From: Citrobacter sp. RHB25-C09
Lineage (GTDB): Bacteria; Pseudomonadota; Gammaproteobacteria; Enterobacterales; Enterobacteriaceae
Direction: 5' to 3'
NCBI RefSeq assembly: GCF_013836145.1
Contig: NZ_CP057483.1
Coordinates: forward strand, 2,046,001 to 2,110,000
DNA: 64,000 bases
Below, in pieces: positions 8,914-18,060 of this stretch; position 1 is the stretch's first letter; each line of letters opens with the position of its first letter. Under the pieces are notes generated by a model that ran no database searches, was not told the origin of the DNA, and worked only from the letters and a program-made list of their open reading frames with translations. The position numbers and the translations under genes were made by a program.

Positions 8914-8944
8914 TTGCCGGGTAAGCGTCAGTGCCACCCGGCAA
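8914..8944. repeat. REP-like palindrome between pdxY and gstA
   Basis: TTGCCGGGT ... ACCCGGCAA, a 9-bp inverted repeat with GTGCC in the loop, resembling a single REP unit. It sits between convergent genes and could end or stabilise both transcripts. Confidence 0.6.
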
Positions 8945-8950
8945 CATCTT

Positions 8951-9556
8951 CTAAATTAACCCTTCCGCTTTCAGCGCCGCAGCAACCGCAGGGCGCTCAC
9001 CTACACGCTTCATATAGCCAGCAATATGGCTAAACCCATCCATATTCAGTTTCACCGCATATGCCCAACGTAGAACGGTAAACAGGTAGGCATCCACGAT
9101 AGTAAAACGCGAGCCACAGATCCACTGGCCTTCCTTCAGCGCGTCGTTAACGTACTGAAGTTTTTTCTCCAGTAGCGCGCGAACGGTAGGTTTATAGTCC
9201 TCTGGCGTGTCCGGGCGAAACAATGGCGTAAACCCTTTATGCAGCTCGGTGGCAATGTAGTTAAGCCATTCCAGGGTCTTATACCGCGAAATACTGCTTA
9301 CCGGGGCAAGCAGTTGGCGGTCAGGGACGTTATCGGCGAGATATTGCATGATCGCCACACCTTCAGTCAGCAGCGTGCCATCATCAAGCAGAAGGGCTGG
9401 GACCTGTCCTTTTGGATTTACCGCAAAAAAATCATCGCCATTTTCCAGGCGCTTTTTCATTAAATCGACGCCGTCCAGCGTGAAATCCTTCCCGCTCTCA
9501 CGAAGGATGATATGTGAGGCGAGGGAACAGGCACCCGGTTTATAGAACAGTTTCAT
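8951..9556 (-). CDS. gstA: Glutathione S-transferase (beta class)
   Basis: 201 aa, cytosolic. N-terminal thioredoxin-like domain with the beta-class Cys10 (KPGACSL), glutathione-binding 'NPKGQVPAL' and 'LLTEGVAIMQYLAD', and His106 in 'ELHKGF'; then the all-helical domain with 'FTIVDAYLFTVLRWA'. Very similar to E. coli GstA, which conjugates glutathione to electrophiles and helps against peroxide. Monocistronic, downstream of the dtpA terminator. Confidence 0.97.
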   Translation of the reverse strand: MKLFYKPGACSLASHIILRESGKDFTLDGVDLMKKRLENGDDFFAVNPKGQVPALLLDDGTLLTEGVAIMQYLADNVPDRQLLAPVSSISRYKTLEWLNYIATELHKGFTPLFRPDTPEDYKPTVRALLEKKLQYVNDALKEGQWICGSRFTIVDAYLFTVLRWAYAVKLNMDGFSHIAGYMKRVGERPAVAAALKAEGLI

Positions 9557-9606
9557 CGGTAACTCCTTTCGACAGAGGTTTCATTTATCCTAAATCGTGT
9601 TAGGGC

Positions 9607-9638
9607 AAAAAAAAAGCCGCTAACGCACAGTTAGCGGC
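9607..9638 (-). terminator. Rho-independent terminator of dtpA
   Basis: Minus strand GCCGCTAAC-TGTGC-GTTAGCGGC, a perfect 9-bp stem followed by nine Ts. Confidence 0.93.
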
Positions 9639-9661
9639 CTCAATTTTAGTTTCCCAACACG

Positions 9662-11167
9662 TTATGCAGTCGCGGTATTTGTCGCTTTTGCGTTGGTGTC
9701 GTCATCCTGAGTCATACGATTCAGTTTCGGTGCGGTCAGCAGCATCAGCACGGCAATAACGGCAGTTGCCACACCAATCTGCAGGAACACGCGACCGTAG
9801 ACTTCCAGAGACATCAGCGGGTCAGTCACGTTTTCTGGCACGGCCATCATGTTTGCGACGTAACCGCCAATGATGTTTGCGCCAGCAGTGGTCAGGAACC
9901 AGCTACCCATGATGAAACCCATCAGACGCTGCGGCACCAGCTGTGCCACCATCGCCAGACCCAGACCAGAAATCATCAGTTCACCGATGCTCTGCAGGCC
10001 GTAGCAAATGATCAGCCAGTTCACTGAAACGATACCCGCATCGGTCGCGAATTTTGCACCTAGCGGCAGAACGAGGAACGCACCGGAACACAGGACCATA
10101 CCAATCGCGAACTTGGTCGGCATTGGCAGGGTGTCACCCATTTTGTTGTAGATAGCGGCAAGAATTGGGCTACCGATGATGATCCAGAATGGGTTCAGCG
10201 CCTGATACTGTTCAGGTTCGAAGGCAAAACCAAGGATTGAGTGCTCAACGTTACGAATCGCAAAGAAGTTAAGCGAGGTCGGCATCTGGCTGTACAGAAC
10301 GAAGAAGATAATCGCTTCCAGCATCAGAATGAATGCCACGATCATTTTACGGCGCGCCGCACCCTTCATCGCGAAAGCTTCTTTACCGAAGATAAAGACG
10401 ATACCCAGCGCGATCACACCCAGCGCCATACGAGCAATTTCCTGGTTGTGCAGCAGCCAGGTTGCGACGGCAACCAGGGCAACCACGCCGACGATGGTCA
10501 GCAGCAGGTTACGGTAGTTGATCGGCTCGAAGTCTGGTTTAGAGCCGTAGTTTTTCACCCAGCGTTGGCAGAAGGCAAAGTTCACCACGGTGATCAGCAT
10601 ACCGACGACGCTCAGTGCGAACGCAGTGCTCCAGCCATACTTTGCAGCCAGCCACGGTGTCGCCAGCATGGAGAAGAATGAACCGATGTTGACGGACATG
10701 TAGTACATGGTAAATGCACCATCAAGACGCGGGTCATCTTTTGCATAGCAGGTTGAAAGCAGTGACGATGGGTTCGCTTTAAATAAACCGTTACCTACGG
10801 CAATGGCAGCCATACCCATATAGACGATACCGGCATCGTGACCGGACCATGCCACCAGAGCATAGCCGATAGCCAGCACCACAGCACCGAGCATAATGAC
10901 GCGCTTGGTACCCAAAACTTTATCCCCTAACCAACCGCCAATGGCGACCAGACCGTATACAAGGGCGCTAAAGGAGGAGAAAAGGGTGATTGAATCCGCT
11001 TCTGACATACCCAGTTGCTTAACCAGGTAGACGGCCATGATCCCTTGCAGGCCGTAATAACCGAAACGTTCCCAGAGCTCGATAGAGAAGATGAGATAGA
11101 ACGCTTTAGGTTGTTTGAAAGCATTAAGACTGACGCTTTCAGTTGGTTTATTGTTTGCAGTAGACAC
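9662..11167 (-). CDS. dtpA: Dipeptide/tripeptide:H+ symporter DtpA
   Basis: 501 aa POT/PTR-family transporter with about 14 membrane helices. The signature ExxERFxYY is E30 to Y38 (ELWERFGYY) in helix 1. Other POT motifs are 'GGWLGDKVLGTKRVI' and 'FTMYYMSVNIGSFFS'. Imports di- and tripeptides with protons across the inner membrane (formerly tppB/ydgR). Monocistronic. It is followed by a strong terminator and preceded by an unusually long 609-nt non-coding stretch. Confidence 0.97.
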   Translation of the reverse strand: MSTANNKPTESVSLNAFKQPKAFYLIFSIELWERFGYYGLQGIMAVYLVKQLGMSEADSITLFSSFSALVYGLVAIGGWLGDKVLGTKRVIMLGAVVLAIGYALVAWSGHDAGIVYMGMAAIAVGNGLFKANPSSLLSTCYAKDDPRLDGAFTMYYMSVNIGSFFSMLATPWLAAKYGWSTAFALSVVGMLITVVNFAFCQRWVKNYGSKPDFEPINYRNLLLTIVGVVALVAVATWLLHNQEIARMALGVIALGIVFIFGKEAFAMKGAARRKMIVAFILMLEAIIFFVLYSQMPTSLNFFAIRNVEHSILGFAFEPEQYQALNPFWIIIGSPILAAIYNKMGDTLPMPTKFAIGMVLCSGAFLVLPLGAKFATDAGIVSVNWLIICYGLQSIGELMISGLGLAMVAQLVPQRLMGFIMGSWFLTTAGANIIGGYVANMMAVPENVTDPLMSLEVYGRVFLQIGVATAVIAVLMLLTAPKLNRMTQDDDTNAKATNTATA

Positions 11168-11776
11168 TTTTACCTCTTTTTTTACATCCCATATTAACGG
11201 GGGTGTTCAGTCACGTGTTACCTGCCTGGCAGCCGTGAGATTGTTATAGTGGGAGGGGAAACGGCAAGTAATGTTCACTATCTTGCACTTTCAGACAAGT
11301 CCTTTGTAATAATCTGTTACATATATCTGGAGTGGTGTATTTCACGGGGTTGGCAAATGTTATCCAGCGTTAAATTTCTCTAAAAATGAAATGGCAGATT
11401 TTTACACTATAGCAGTGGGTCTGAAAAGGCTAATTGGCGATATGTTCTGCTATTTGCCTTTCACCCCAGTGATAAAGGCCATTATCTGAAAAATAGGCAG
11501 TGTAATGTTTTGTGATTAAAAGTCATGCACAGGTCATTTCATTGCGTATTTAACATTTTTTATTAAAATGATTTACATTAAGTTATCGGATTGATCTGGA
11601 TCACAACTGAATAGAATTTTTCGTTATTAAAAAAATGATTAACCTGGCTAAGTGTTAGAACCCAGCGATAATGCATTAGATATGACTAAAGATGCGGAAT
11701 GATTGTCGGTTGAAAGTGAGTGAGAGAGTGGATCAACAAGGGTTATGAAAGGGGCGGAAAATTCCTCCCCTGAGGA
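11168..11776. other. Non-coding region upstream of dtpA (609 nt)
   Basis: AT-rich, no convincing ORF on either strand. It holds the dtpA promoter region (both neighbours are on the minus strand), an FNR-box-like sequence at 11591-11604 and, next to nth, a short imperfect hairpin (11752-11771, minus GGGG-A-GG ... CC-G-CCCC then TTTC) that may end the rsx-nth transcript. A long dtpA leader or an sRNA cannot be excluded from sequence alone. Confidence 0.6.
11591..11604. promoter_or_regulatory. FNR/CRP-like palindromic site
   Basis: TTGATCTGGATCAC matches the FNR consensus TTGAT-N4-ATCAA at 9 of 10 fixed positions. It lies 424 nt upstream of the dtpA start, so the target promoter is uncertain. 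Confidence 0.4.
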
Positions 11777-12412
11777 TCAGATATCGACTTTCTCTTTGTA
11801 CTCGCACAAGTCTTCAATAATGCAGGAGCCACAGCGTGGTTTGCGGGCGATACAGGTGTAGCGGCCATGAAGAATGAACCAGTGGTGACAATCGACCTTA
11901 AATTCCGCCGGTACGACTTTCAGCAGTTTCTCCTCAACCTGCTCGACGTTTTTACCAGGGGCAAACTGCGTGCGGTTGCAGACGCGAAAAATATGGGTGT
12001 CCACGGCGATGGTCGGCCAACCAAAGGCGGTATTTAGCACCACGTTTGCTGTTTTGCGTCCGACACCTGGTAGTGCCTCCAGCGCAGCACGATCTTCGGG
12101 GACTTCTCCCTGGTGCTGTTCAAGCAGGATCCGGCAGGTTTTGATGACGTTTTCGGCCTTACTGTTAAACAGGCCGATGGTTTTGATGTAGGACTTCACC
12201 CCTTCGACACCAAGTTCAAGCATCGCCGCAGGCGTATTCGCAACCGGGTAGAGTTTTGCCGTTGCCTTGTTAACGCTGACGTCGGTTGCCTGTGCAGAAA
12301 GCAACACAGCAATCAGCAGTTCAAAAGGGGAACTGAAGTTCAGTTCTGTCGTCGGGTGAGGGTTGTTATCGCGTAATCGCGTCAATATTTCCAGCCGCTT
12401 CGCTTTGTTCAT
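11777..12412 (-). CDS. nth: Endonuclease III (base-excision DNA glycosylase/AP lyase)
   Basis: 211 aa, the exact family length. Helix-hairpin-helix 'LEALPGVGRKTANVV' with catalytic Lys120, catalytic Asp138 in 'AVDTHIFRV', and the [4Fe-4S] cluster cysteines C187, C194, C197 and C203. Removes oxidised pyrimidines from DNA. Last gene of the rsx operon; its ATG overlaps the rsxE stop by 4 nt, which suggests translational coupling. Confidence 0.98.
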   Translation of the reverse strand: MNKAKRLEILTRLRDNNPHPTTELNFSSPFELLIAVLLSAQATDVSVNKATAKLYPVANTPAAMLELGVEGVKSYIKTIGLFNSKAENVIKTCRILLEQHQGEVPEDRAALEALPGVGRKTANVVLNTAFGWPTIAVDTHIFRVCNRTQFAPGKNVEQVEEKLLKVVPAEFKVDCHHWFILHGRYTCIARKPRCGSCIIEDLCEYKEKVDI

Positions 12413-13107
12413 GACACATTCCCTTGTTCGCCGGAGGGCAGTTGAGTGGCTACTGCTGCACTGGCGCGGCGTTTTTTCATTTTCTCATCAATGAGATATT
12501 TTACCGCCAGCATCAGACCCAGGCCAATGAAAGCACCCGGCGGTAACATGGCCAGCAGGAACGGGGAGTCGGTATGGAAGATTTCCACCCGTAAGACTTT
12601 CGCCCAACTGCCGAGCAGACCGTCGGCACCGTCGAACAGTGTGCCGTTACCAATGATTTCACGCAGGGAACCCAGCACGAACATCGCGCAGGTGGCCCCC
12701 ATCCCAATCGAAAACCCGTCAAGCGCGGAAAGCGCGGGGCCTTTCCTGGAGGCGAAGGCCTCAGCACGGCCAACAACAATACAGTTAGTCACGATCAGCG
12801 GGATAAAAATGCCCAACGACTGATAAAGACCGAACGCATAGGCATTAATCAACATCTGCACTGCGCTTACTACCGAGGCGATGATCATCACATAGATAGG
12901 AATACGGATCTCTGGGGGTGTCCAACGACGCAGTGCAGAAACCGTCAGGTTAGTCAGTGTGAGCACCAGCGTCGTGGCGAGTCCCAGGCCAAGCGCATTT
13001 GTCGCGGTTGAGGTGACTGCCAACAGGGGACAAAGCCCCAGTAGTTGCACCAGTGCAGAGTTGTTTTTCCACAATCCCTGAACGATGACTTCTTTAATTT
13101 CGCTCAT
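12409..13107 (-). CDS. rsxE: RsxE, membrane subunit of the SoxR-reducing (Rnf-like) complex
   Basis: About 232 aa from the ATG at 13107 (MSEIKEVIVQGLWKNN). The upstream in-frame start at 13122 lies inside rsxG and is not used. Six predicted membrane helices, homologous to RsxA; 'GLCPLLAVTSTATNALG' and 'IPLIVTNCIVVGRAEAFA' carry the conserved half-helix cysteines near residues 26 and 108 that bind an in-membrane iron-sulfur centre in Rnf/Nqr. Two nt after rsxG and overlapping nth. Confidence 0.96.
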   Translation of the reverse strand: MSEIKEVIVQGLWKNNSALVQLLGLCPLLAVTSTATNALGLGLATTLVLTLTNLTVSALRRWTPPEIRIPIYVMIIASVVSAVQMLINAYAFGLYQSLGIFIPLIVTNCIVVGRAEAFASRKGPALSALDGFSIGMGATCAMFVLGSLREIIGNGTLFDGADGLLGSWAKVLRVEIFHTDSPFLLAMLPPGAFIGLGLMLAVKYLIDEKMKKRRASAAVATQLPSGEQGNVS

Positions 13108-13109
13108 GG

Positions 13110-13730
13110 TTAATCTCCGCAAACAGGAAGTTGAGACAATTGCGCGGGGAGCGTCTGCGCATACAAACCCGCACGCTTGACCGCGTTAACCACCGCTCGA
13201 GGGGTAATCGTGGCGCCAGTAAACTGATCAAAATCGCCGCCGTCTTTTTTTACCGCCCAGTGGCTATCGTTATCGCCCTGGATCTGCTTGCCGCTGAAAA
13301 GGGTGATCCAGTCGGAAAGGCGCAGTTCGATTTTATCGCCCAGACCCGGTGTTTCATGGTGTTCAGTCACGCGGGTACCTAAAACGGTACCGTTAAAGTC
13401 AGCACCAACCAGCAATTGGATCGCGCCGGAATAGCCATCAGGCGCGGTGGCTTCAAGAATCGCGGCGACGGGCTTGCCATCCTGTTCCGCGATATAAACC
13501 CGGTGTTCACCTTTGCCCAGTTGCGGGGTGTTCACCACAAAGCAGCGGTCCTGTAAGCGGTTATTATAACGGTCACCAGGGAGAACCTGATCAAACAGTG
13601 CCTTTTGCTGAATCGCGGCCTGTTCATCAATTGTTGTTTTGGTCATCAGGTTGATGGCCGCGGTCAGCCCGGTTGAGCCCGCAGCAAACAGCGCCAGAGT
13701 GATGCCATGTTTACGGATAGTCTTCAGCAT
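13110..13730 (-). CDS. rsxG: RsxG, FMN-carrying periplasmic subunit of the Rsx complex
   Basis: 206 aa, as in E. coli. One N-terminal membrane anchor (about 10-28), then a periplasmic FMN-binding domain. The motif 'QFTGATITPRAV' contains Thr174, where RnfG/NqrC proteins bind FMN by a phosphoester bond. 'GYSGAIQLLVGAD' and 'ETPGLGDKI' are also family motifs. Moves electrons towards RsxB/SoxR. The gap to rsxD is 3 nt. Confidence 0.97.
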   Translation of the reverse strand: MLKTIRKHGITLALFAAGSTGLTAAINLMTKTTIDEQAAIQQKALFDQVLPGDRYNNRLQDRCFVVNTPQLGKGEHRVYIAEQDGKPVAAILEATAPDGYSGAIQLLVGADFNGTVLGTRVTEHHETPGLGDKIELRLSDWITLFSGKQIQGDNDSHWAVKKDGGDFDQFTGATITPRAVVNAVKRAGLYAQTLPAQLSQLPVCGD

Positions 13731-13733
13731 GGT

Positions 13734-14792
13734 TTATCCTTTGCGGTGTCCGTATACGCGAGGACGCGTATAGTAGTCAATCAGCGGAACCGCGATATTC
13801 GCCAACAGGACAGCAAATGCTACGCCATCGGGATAACCGCCGAAGCTACGGATTAACCACACCAGAAGACCCGCCAGCGCACCAAACAGCAAGCGGCCAC
13901 GGTTGGTCGTCGACGCCGTCACCGGATCGGTCAAAATGAAGAATGCGCCAAGCATCGTCGCCCCGGATAGCAAATGTATTTGCGGTGAGGCGAGCGTATC
14001 CGGCGCTAACAGCCAGCCCAACGTTGCGCATACCGCCAGCGAGAGTAGAAAGCTAAGCGGAATATGCCATCGAATCGCTTTTTGCCATAGCAGGAACACC
14101 CCGCCTGCCAGCCATGCCAGGTTCACCCACTGCCAGCCTGCACCCGCAAGCATGCCGCTAAAGATGGGATAATCCATGATTTGCTCTAGGGAGCGTCCGG
14201 CATGGAGCGAGGTTTTAAAGGTATCCAACGGCGTGGCCTGGCTTATTCCGTCAATGCCCATACGTAGCGAGTTCATATCACCGCCGCTTGCCGTATGCCC
14301 GGTAAAAATAACCTGAAGCGCATCGACGAAACCAGGTGCGGTTGCGGCAATATCATGGGGTGGAAGCCAGCTGGTCATCTGCACGGGGAAGGAGATCAGT
14401 AGCACCACGTAGCCTATCATTGCCGGGTTAAACGGGTTTTGTCCCAGCCCGCCATACAACTGTTTGGCGATAATCACGGCGAATACCGTTCCGAGGACCA
14501 CCATCCACCATGGCGCGAGCGGAGGAATACTCACCGCAAGCAGTAAACCGGTGAGCAACGCGGAGTTGTCTTTCAAAACAGGCACAACTGGCTGTTTACG
14601 CAGTTTAAGCACAAGGGCTTCAGCCAGTAGCGCACTTACTGACGCAATGACTATCTGAAACAGAGTCCCCCAACCGAAGAACCATAACTGCGCGGCAATG
14701 CCCGGTACAGCAGCGAGTAAAACCAGCAGCATGATGCGCGACGTTTGTCGCTGGTTATGCGTATAAGGGGAGCTTGCGATTCTGAATACCAT
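13734..14792 (-). CDS. rsxD: RsxD, FMN-carrying membrane subunit of the Rsx complex
   Basis: 352 aa, about ten membrane helices, NqrB/RnfD family. Thr187 in 'SQATPLD' corresponds to the covalent FMN site known for RnfD. Conserved 'NPFNPAMIGYVVLL' and 'SGATMLGAFFILTDPVTAS' are visible. Starts directly after the rsxC stop codon, so the two are probably translationally coupled. Confidence 0.97.
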   Translation of the reverse strand: MVFRIASSPYTHNQRQTSRIMLLVLLAAVPGIAAQLWFFGWGTLFQIVIASVSALLAEALVLKLRKQPVVPVLKDNSALLTGLLLAVSIPPLAPWWMVVLGTVFAVIIAKQLYGGLGQNPFNPAMIGYVVLLISFPVQMTSWLPPHDIAATAPGFVDALQVIFTGHTASGGDMNSLRMGIDGISQATPLDTFKTSLHAGRSLEQIMDYPIFSGMLAGAGWQWVNLAWLAGGVFLLWQKAIRWHIPLSFLLSLAVCATLGWLLAPDTLASPQIHLLSGATMLGAFFILTDPVTASTTNRGRLLFGALAGLLVWLIRSFGGYPDGVAFAVLLANIAVPLIDYYTRPRVYGHRKG

Positions 14793-16832
14793 TTATTCCT
14801 CGTTAACAACCTGCTGCTGAACGGCTTTTTTGGCTTTAGCGCGGGCAATCGCAGCAGCGATTGCCGCTTTTCGCGGATCTTCGGCGGCGGCAGCGGGGAT
14901 GGCCGTTTCAGCGCTAGCCTGCTGTTCTTGTTTGCGCGCTTTTGCACGGGCGATGGCCGCTTCGACCGCAGCCTTACGCGGATCGACTGTTTCAGCAGGC
15001 GCAGCGTGTTGGCTGCTGTTTTGCTGTTCTTGTTTACGCGCTTTCGCACGGGCGATGGCCGCTTCGACCGCAGCCTTACGCGAATCAACCGTCTCAGCAG
15101 GTGCAGCGTGTTCGCTGCTGTTCAGCTGTTCTTGTTTACGGGCTTTTGCACGGGCGATGGCGGCTTCGACCGCAGCCTTACGTGGATCAACGTCCGCAAC
15201 AACCTCGTTACCCGCCTGTTTTGCTCGCGCCTGCGCCTTACGCGCTTCACGGGCGGCGATGACCGCACTGTTGTCGGGCTTTTCACCGGCTTTAACGATC
15301 ACCGTCTGCGTCGCCTGCGCTTGTTTTTCTTTTACGCGAGCCAGTGCCGCCGCAATGGCATCTTTATCTTTTGCCGCAGGCTGCACGGCGGCTTTTATAT
15401 GTCTTTCCAGGCGGGCTGCTTTTTCACGCTCCAGCCGTGCCTGTCGGGCTTTGAAACGCATTTTCGCTTCTGCAGCACGTTTTTCTTCCAGTTTAATCGC
15501 GTTGATCTCCGCCTTCTCCTGGCGGAAATACTGCACTAACGGAATGTTACTTGGGCAGACCCATGCACAGGCACCGCACTCAATACAGTCAGCGAGATTA
15601 TGCGCAGTGGCCTTGTCATGCTGTTGGCCTTTGCTAAACCAGTAAAGTTGCTGCGGCAGCAAATCGGCAGGGCAGGCATCAGCACAGGCGCTACAGCGGA
15701 TGCAGCCTTTCTCTTCCTGCGGCTCACCCATTTCTGTTGCCGAAGGTGCCAACAGACAGTTGGTGATTTTCACTACCGGAACGTCAAGCCACGGCAGCGT
15801 GAAGCCCATCAATGGGCCGCCCATAATGACCATTTGATCGGCAGAAGGGCAGAAACCGGCGTCATTCAGCAGATGTCGAACCGGTGTTCCCAGTCTGGCC
15901 CAGACGTTGCCGGGACGCGCAATTGCCTCACCGGTGACGGTAACGACGCGTTCTGTAATTGGCTCGCCGTCAATGACCGCGCGCTTGATGGCGTAAGCGG
16001 TGCCGACGTTTTGCATCAATACCCCTATATCCGACGAGCGACCACCGTGGGGAACCTGTTTCCCCGTCAGGATTTGCGTCAGCTGTTTAGCACCGCCGGA
16101 AGGGTATTTGGTCGGGATCACGCGCAGAGAGATATCATGGGTATCGGCCAGTACCGCGCGCAGCATTGAAATTGCCTGCGGTTTATTGTCTTCAATGCCA
16201 ATCAGGACTTCTCGCGGCTGCAGGATATGCGCGAGGATACGAATCCCCTCAATGACCTGGGCGGCGCAATCCTGCATCAGGCGGTCGTCAGCGGTGATAT
16301 AGGGCTCGCATTCCGCCGCATTAATGATCAGCGTTTCAATTTTATCGCCGCCGCCTTGCAATTTAACGCCCGTGGGGAAGCCTGCACCGCCAAGTCCCGC
16401 GACACCGAACTGATGAATACGACTAATGAGCGCTTCGCGGCTATGGTTTTGATAGTCCACCCAGCCTTCGCGCTCAATCCAGCGATCTTCGCCATCGGCA
16501 TCGATAATCACGCTCAGTTCTGCCAGTGCCGAAGGATGAGCAGTAGAGTGAGGCGCTATCGCAACAACAGTACCGGAGGTCGGCGCATGAACCGGAAGCA
16601 TTCGGCCACGCCCGCGCGTCAGTGGTTGTCCGCGCAGCACGTGCTGGCCAACGGCGACGCACAGTTCACCTTCGGCACCAATGTGCTGCTTAAGCGGCAT
16701 AACAAAGCGCTGCGCAAGAGGAACCTGGCGCAGCGGTGTGCCGTTGGACTGAGACTTCATTTCAGGCGGATGAATACCGCCATCAAAATCCCAAATCTTA
16801 TTCTTTTTAAACGCAGAGAATAAATTAAGCAT
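14793..16832 (-). CDS. rsxC: RsxC, NADH-oxidising iron-sulfur subunit of the Rsx complex
   Basis: 679 aa, shorter than E. coli K-12 RsxC (about 740). N-terminal half: NADH/FMN-binding domain with 'GGAGFPTGVKL' (about 146-156) and the SLBB-like region. Middle: two ferredoxin motifs, CIRCSACADACP (about 377) and CIECGACAWVCP (about 416). Then a charged helical region and a C-terminal tail of tandem 34-residue repeats (residues 549-679). The difference in length from K-12 lies in that tail. Overlaps rsxB by 8 nt and abuts rsxD. Confidence 0.97.
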   Translation of the reverse strand: MLNLFSAFKKNKIWDFDGGIHPPEMKSQSNGTPLRQVPLAQRFVMPLKQHIGAEGELCVAVGQHVLRGQPLTRGRGRMLPVHAPTSGTVVAIAPHSTAHPSALAELSVIIDADGEDRWIEREGWVDYQNHSREALISRIHQFGVAGLGGAGFPTGVKLQGGGDKIETLIINAAECEPYITADDRLMQDCAAQVIEGIRILAHILQPREVLIGIEDNKPQAISMLRAVLADTHDISLRVIPTKYPSGGAKQLTQILTGKQVPHGGRSSDIGVLMQNVGTAYAIKRAVIDGEPITERVVTVTGEAIARPGNVWARLGTPVRHLLNDAGFCPSADQMVIMGGPLMGFTLPWLDVPVVKITNCLLAPSATEMGEPQEEKGCIRCSACADACPADLLPQQLYWFSKGQQHDKATAHNLADCIECGACAWVCPSNIPLVQYFRQEKAEINAIKLEEKRAAEAKMRFKARQARLEREKAARLERHIKAAVQPAAKDKDAIAAALARVKEKQAQATQTVIVKAGEKPDNSAVIAAREARKAQARAKQAGNEVVADVDPRKAAVEAAIARAKARKQEQLNSSEHAAPAETVDSRKAAVEAAIARAKARKQEQQNSSQHAAPAETVDPRKAAVEAAIARAKARKQEQQASAETAIPAAAAEDPRKAAIAAAIARAKAKKAVQQQVVNEE
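14796..15188 (-). repeat. Tandem repeats encoding the RsxC C-terminal tail
   Basis: Four units beginning D(P/S)RKAAVEAAIARAKARK. Units 1 and 2 are 34 residues (102 nt), unit 3 is 35, and unit 4 is a degenerate 28. Units are near-identical at protein level and strongly similar in DNA, so slippage or recombination could change copy number. Ala/Lys/Arg-rich and probably helical. Confidence 0.9.
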
Positions 16833-17403
16833 GTTGTTCCACGGGAATAATACGAACGGGAATGGTATTTAAATCCCACTTCCAACTGTCTGGCGTTTCA
16901 GCGACCGGGCGTAATTCAATACATTGGGTCGGACATGGATCGACGCAAAGATTACAGCCGGTACAAAGATCGCTCATGACCGTGTGCATCGCGCGGGTGG
17001 CACCGATAATGGCATCCACGGGGCAGGCCTGAATACATTTTGTACACCCAATACAGTTGGGTTCATCAATAACCGCCAGCATACGGACGGGGGCAACATC
17101 CTGTTCATCGCCATCGATAGGTTGTGGATCCACGTTCAACAGTTCCGCGATTTTCAGCATCACGGTTTCGCCGCCGGGCGCACAGCGGTTAATTTTTTCA
17201 CCCTGACTGCCGATGGCCTCTGCATAAGGGCGACAGCCGGGGTAACCGCATTGCCCACACTGGCTTTGCGGCAAAATCTCATCAATTTTTTCAACAACAG
17301 GATCATCTTCCACCGCGTAACGGCGGGAGGCATAACCCAGAATGGCGCCAAACACCAGACCCAGCAGGCTCACGGCGGCAACGGCAATCCAGATAGCATT
17401 CAT
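16825..17403 (-). CDS. rsxB: RsxB, ferredoxin subunit of the Rsx complex
   Basis: 192 aa. N-terminal hydrophobic anchor (1-26), then an Fe-S domain with C49, C52, C57 and C74 (QCGQCGYPGC ... INRCAPGG), and two 4Fe-4S motifs, CIGCTKCIQACP and CTGCNLCVDPCP. Passes electrons between NADH-linked and membrane subunits. Its ATG overlaps the rsxA stop by one base; the 3' end overlaps rsxC. Confidence 0.97.
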   Translation of the reverse strand: MNAIWIAVAAVSLLGLVFGAILGYASRRYAVEDDPVVEKIDEILPQSQCGQCGYPGCRPYAEAIGSQGEKINRCAPGGETVMLKIAELLNVDPQPIDGDEQDVAPVRMLAVIDEPNCIGCTKCIQACPVDAIIGATRAMHTVMSDLCTGCNLCVDPCPTQCIELRPVAETPDSWKWDLNTIPVRIIPVEQHA

Positions 17404-17984
17404 TACAACTTCACCAAACCACTAAAGCCCATAAAGGCCAGAGACATTAACCCTGCGGTAATCAGCGCAATCGCGTTACCGCGGAAAGGAGCAGGGACAT
17501 CAGCCACTGCGAGACGTTCACGAATGGCTGCGAACAGTACCATCACCAACGAGAAGCCGACGGCGGCGGAAAAGCCGTACAGCGCCGACTGCAAAAAATT
17601 ATGACCGAGATTGATATTCAACAACGCGACGCCCAGCACCGCACAGTTGGTCGTGATCAACGGCAAGAAGATACCCAGCAGGCGATACAGTGCCGGACTG
17701 GTCTTGCGCACCACCATCTCAGTAAATTGCACAACAACCGCAATGACCAGAATAAAGGCCAGCGTGCGCAGATAGATAAGGTCTAGTGGAATGAGGACCC
17801 AGGTATCAATCAGCCACGCGCATATTGAGGCAAGCGTCATCACGAAAGTCGTCGCAAGCCCCATACCCATCGCGGTTTCCAGCTTTTTGGAAACCCCCAT
17901 AAACGGGCAAAGACCCAGAAACTTCACCAGTACAAAGTTATTGACCAGCACAGTTCCGACAAACAGCAGCAGGTAATCAGTCAT
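17403..17984 (-). CDS. rsxA: RsxA, membrane subunit of the Rsx complex
   Basis: 193 aa from the ATG at 17984 (MTDYLLLFVGTVLVNNF), matching the E. coli start; a longer in-frame start at 18041 would run through the hairpin upstream. Six membrane helices; half-helix motifs 'KFLGLCPFMGVS' and 'PLITTNCAVLG' carry the conserved cysteines. First gene of rsxABCDGE-nth. The complex is known to use NADH to reduce SoxR and so switch off the SoxRS response. Confidence 0.97.
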   Translation of the reverse strand: MTDYLLLFVGTVLVNNFVLVKFLGLCPFMGVSKKLETAMGMGLATTFVMTLASICAWLIDTWVLIPLDLIYLRTLAFILVIAVVVQFTEMVVRKTSPALYRLLGIFLPLITTNCAVLGVALLNINLGHNFLQSALYGFSAAVGFSLVMVLFAAIRERLAVADVPAPFRGNAIALITAGLMSLAFMGFSGLVKL

Positions 17985-18000
17985 TTTTCGGCCTGAAATA

Positions 18001-18037
18001 AAAAAGCCGCCTATTATCTGATAATCAGCAGCAGGCG
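18001..18037 (-). terminator. Probable terminator between ydgK and rsxA
   Basis: Minus strand CGCCT-(loop containing ATTATCAGATAAT)-AGGCG followed by GCTTTTTT. The outer stem is short but GC-rich and the T run is good. Confidence 0.5.
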
Positions 18038-18060
18038 ACAACAGGTTAACTGTAAGGTTA

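Noticed and set aside
14745..15645. Long plus-strand ORFs (264 and 271 codons) opposite rsxC
   Set aside because: They are shadows of the Ala/Lys-rich rsxC repeats; low-complexity sequence on the other strand with no domain or ribosome site.
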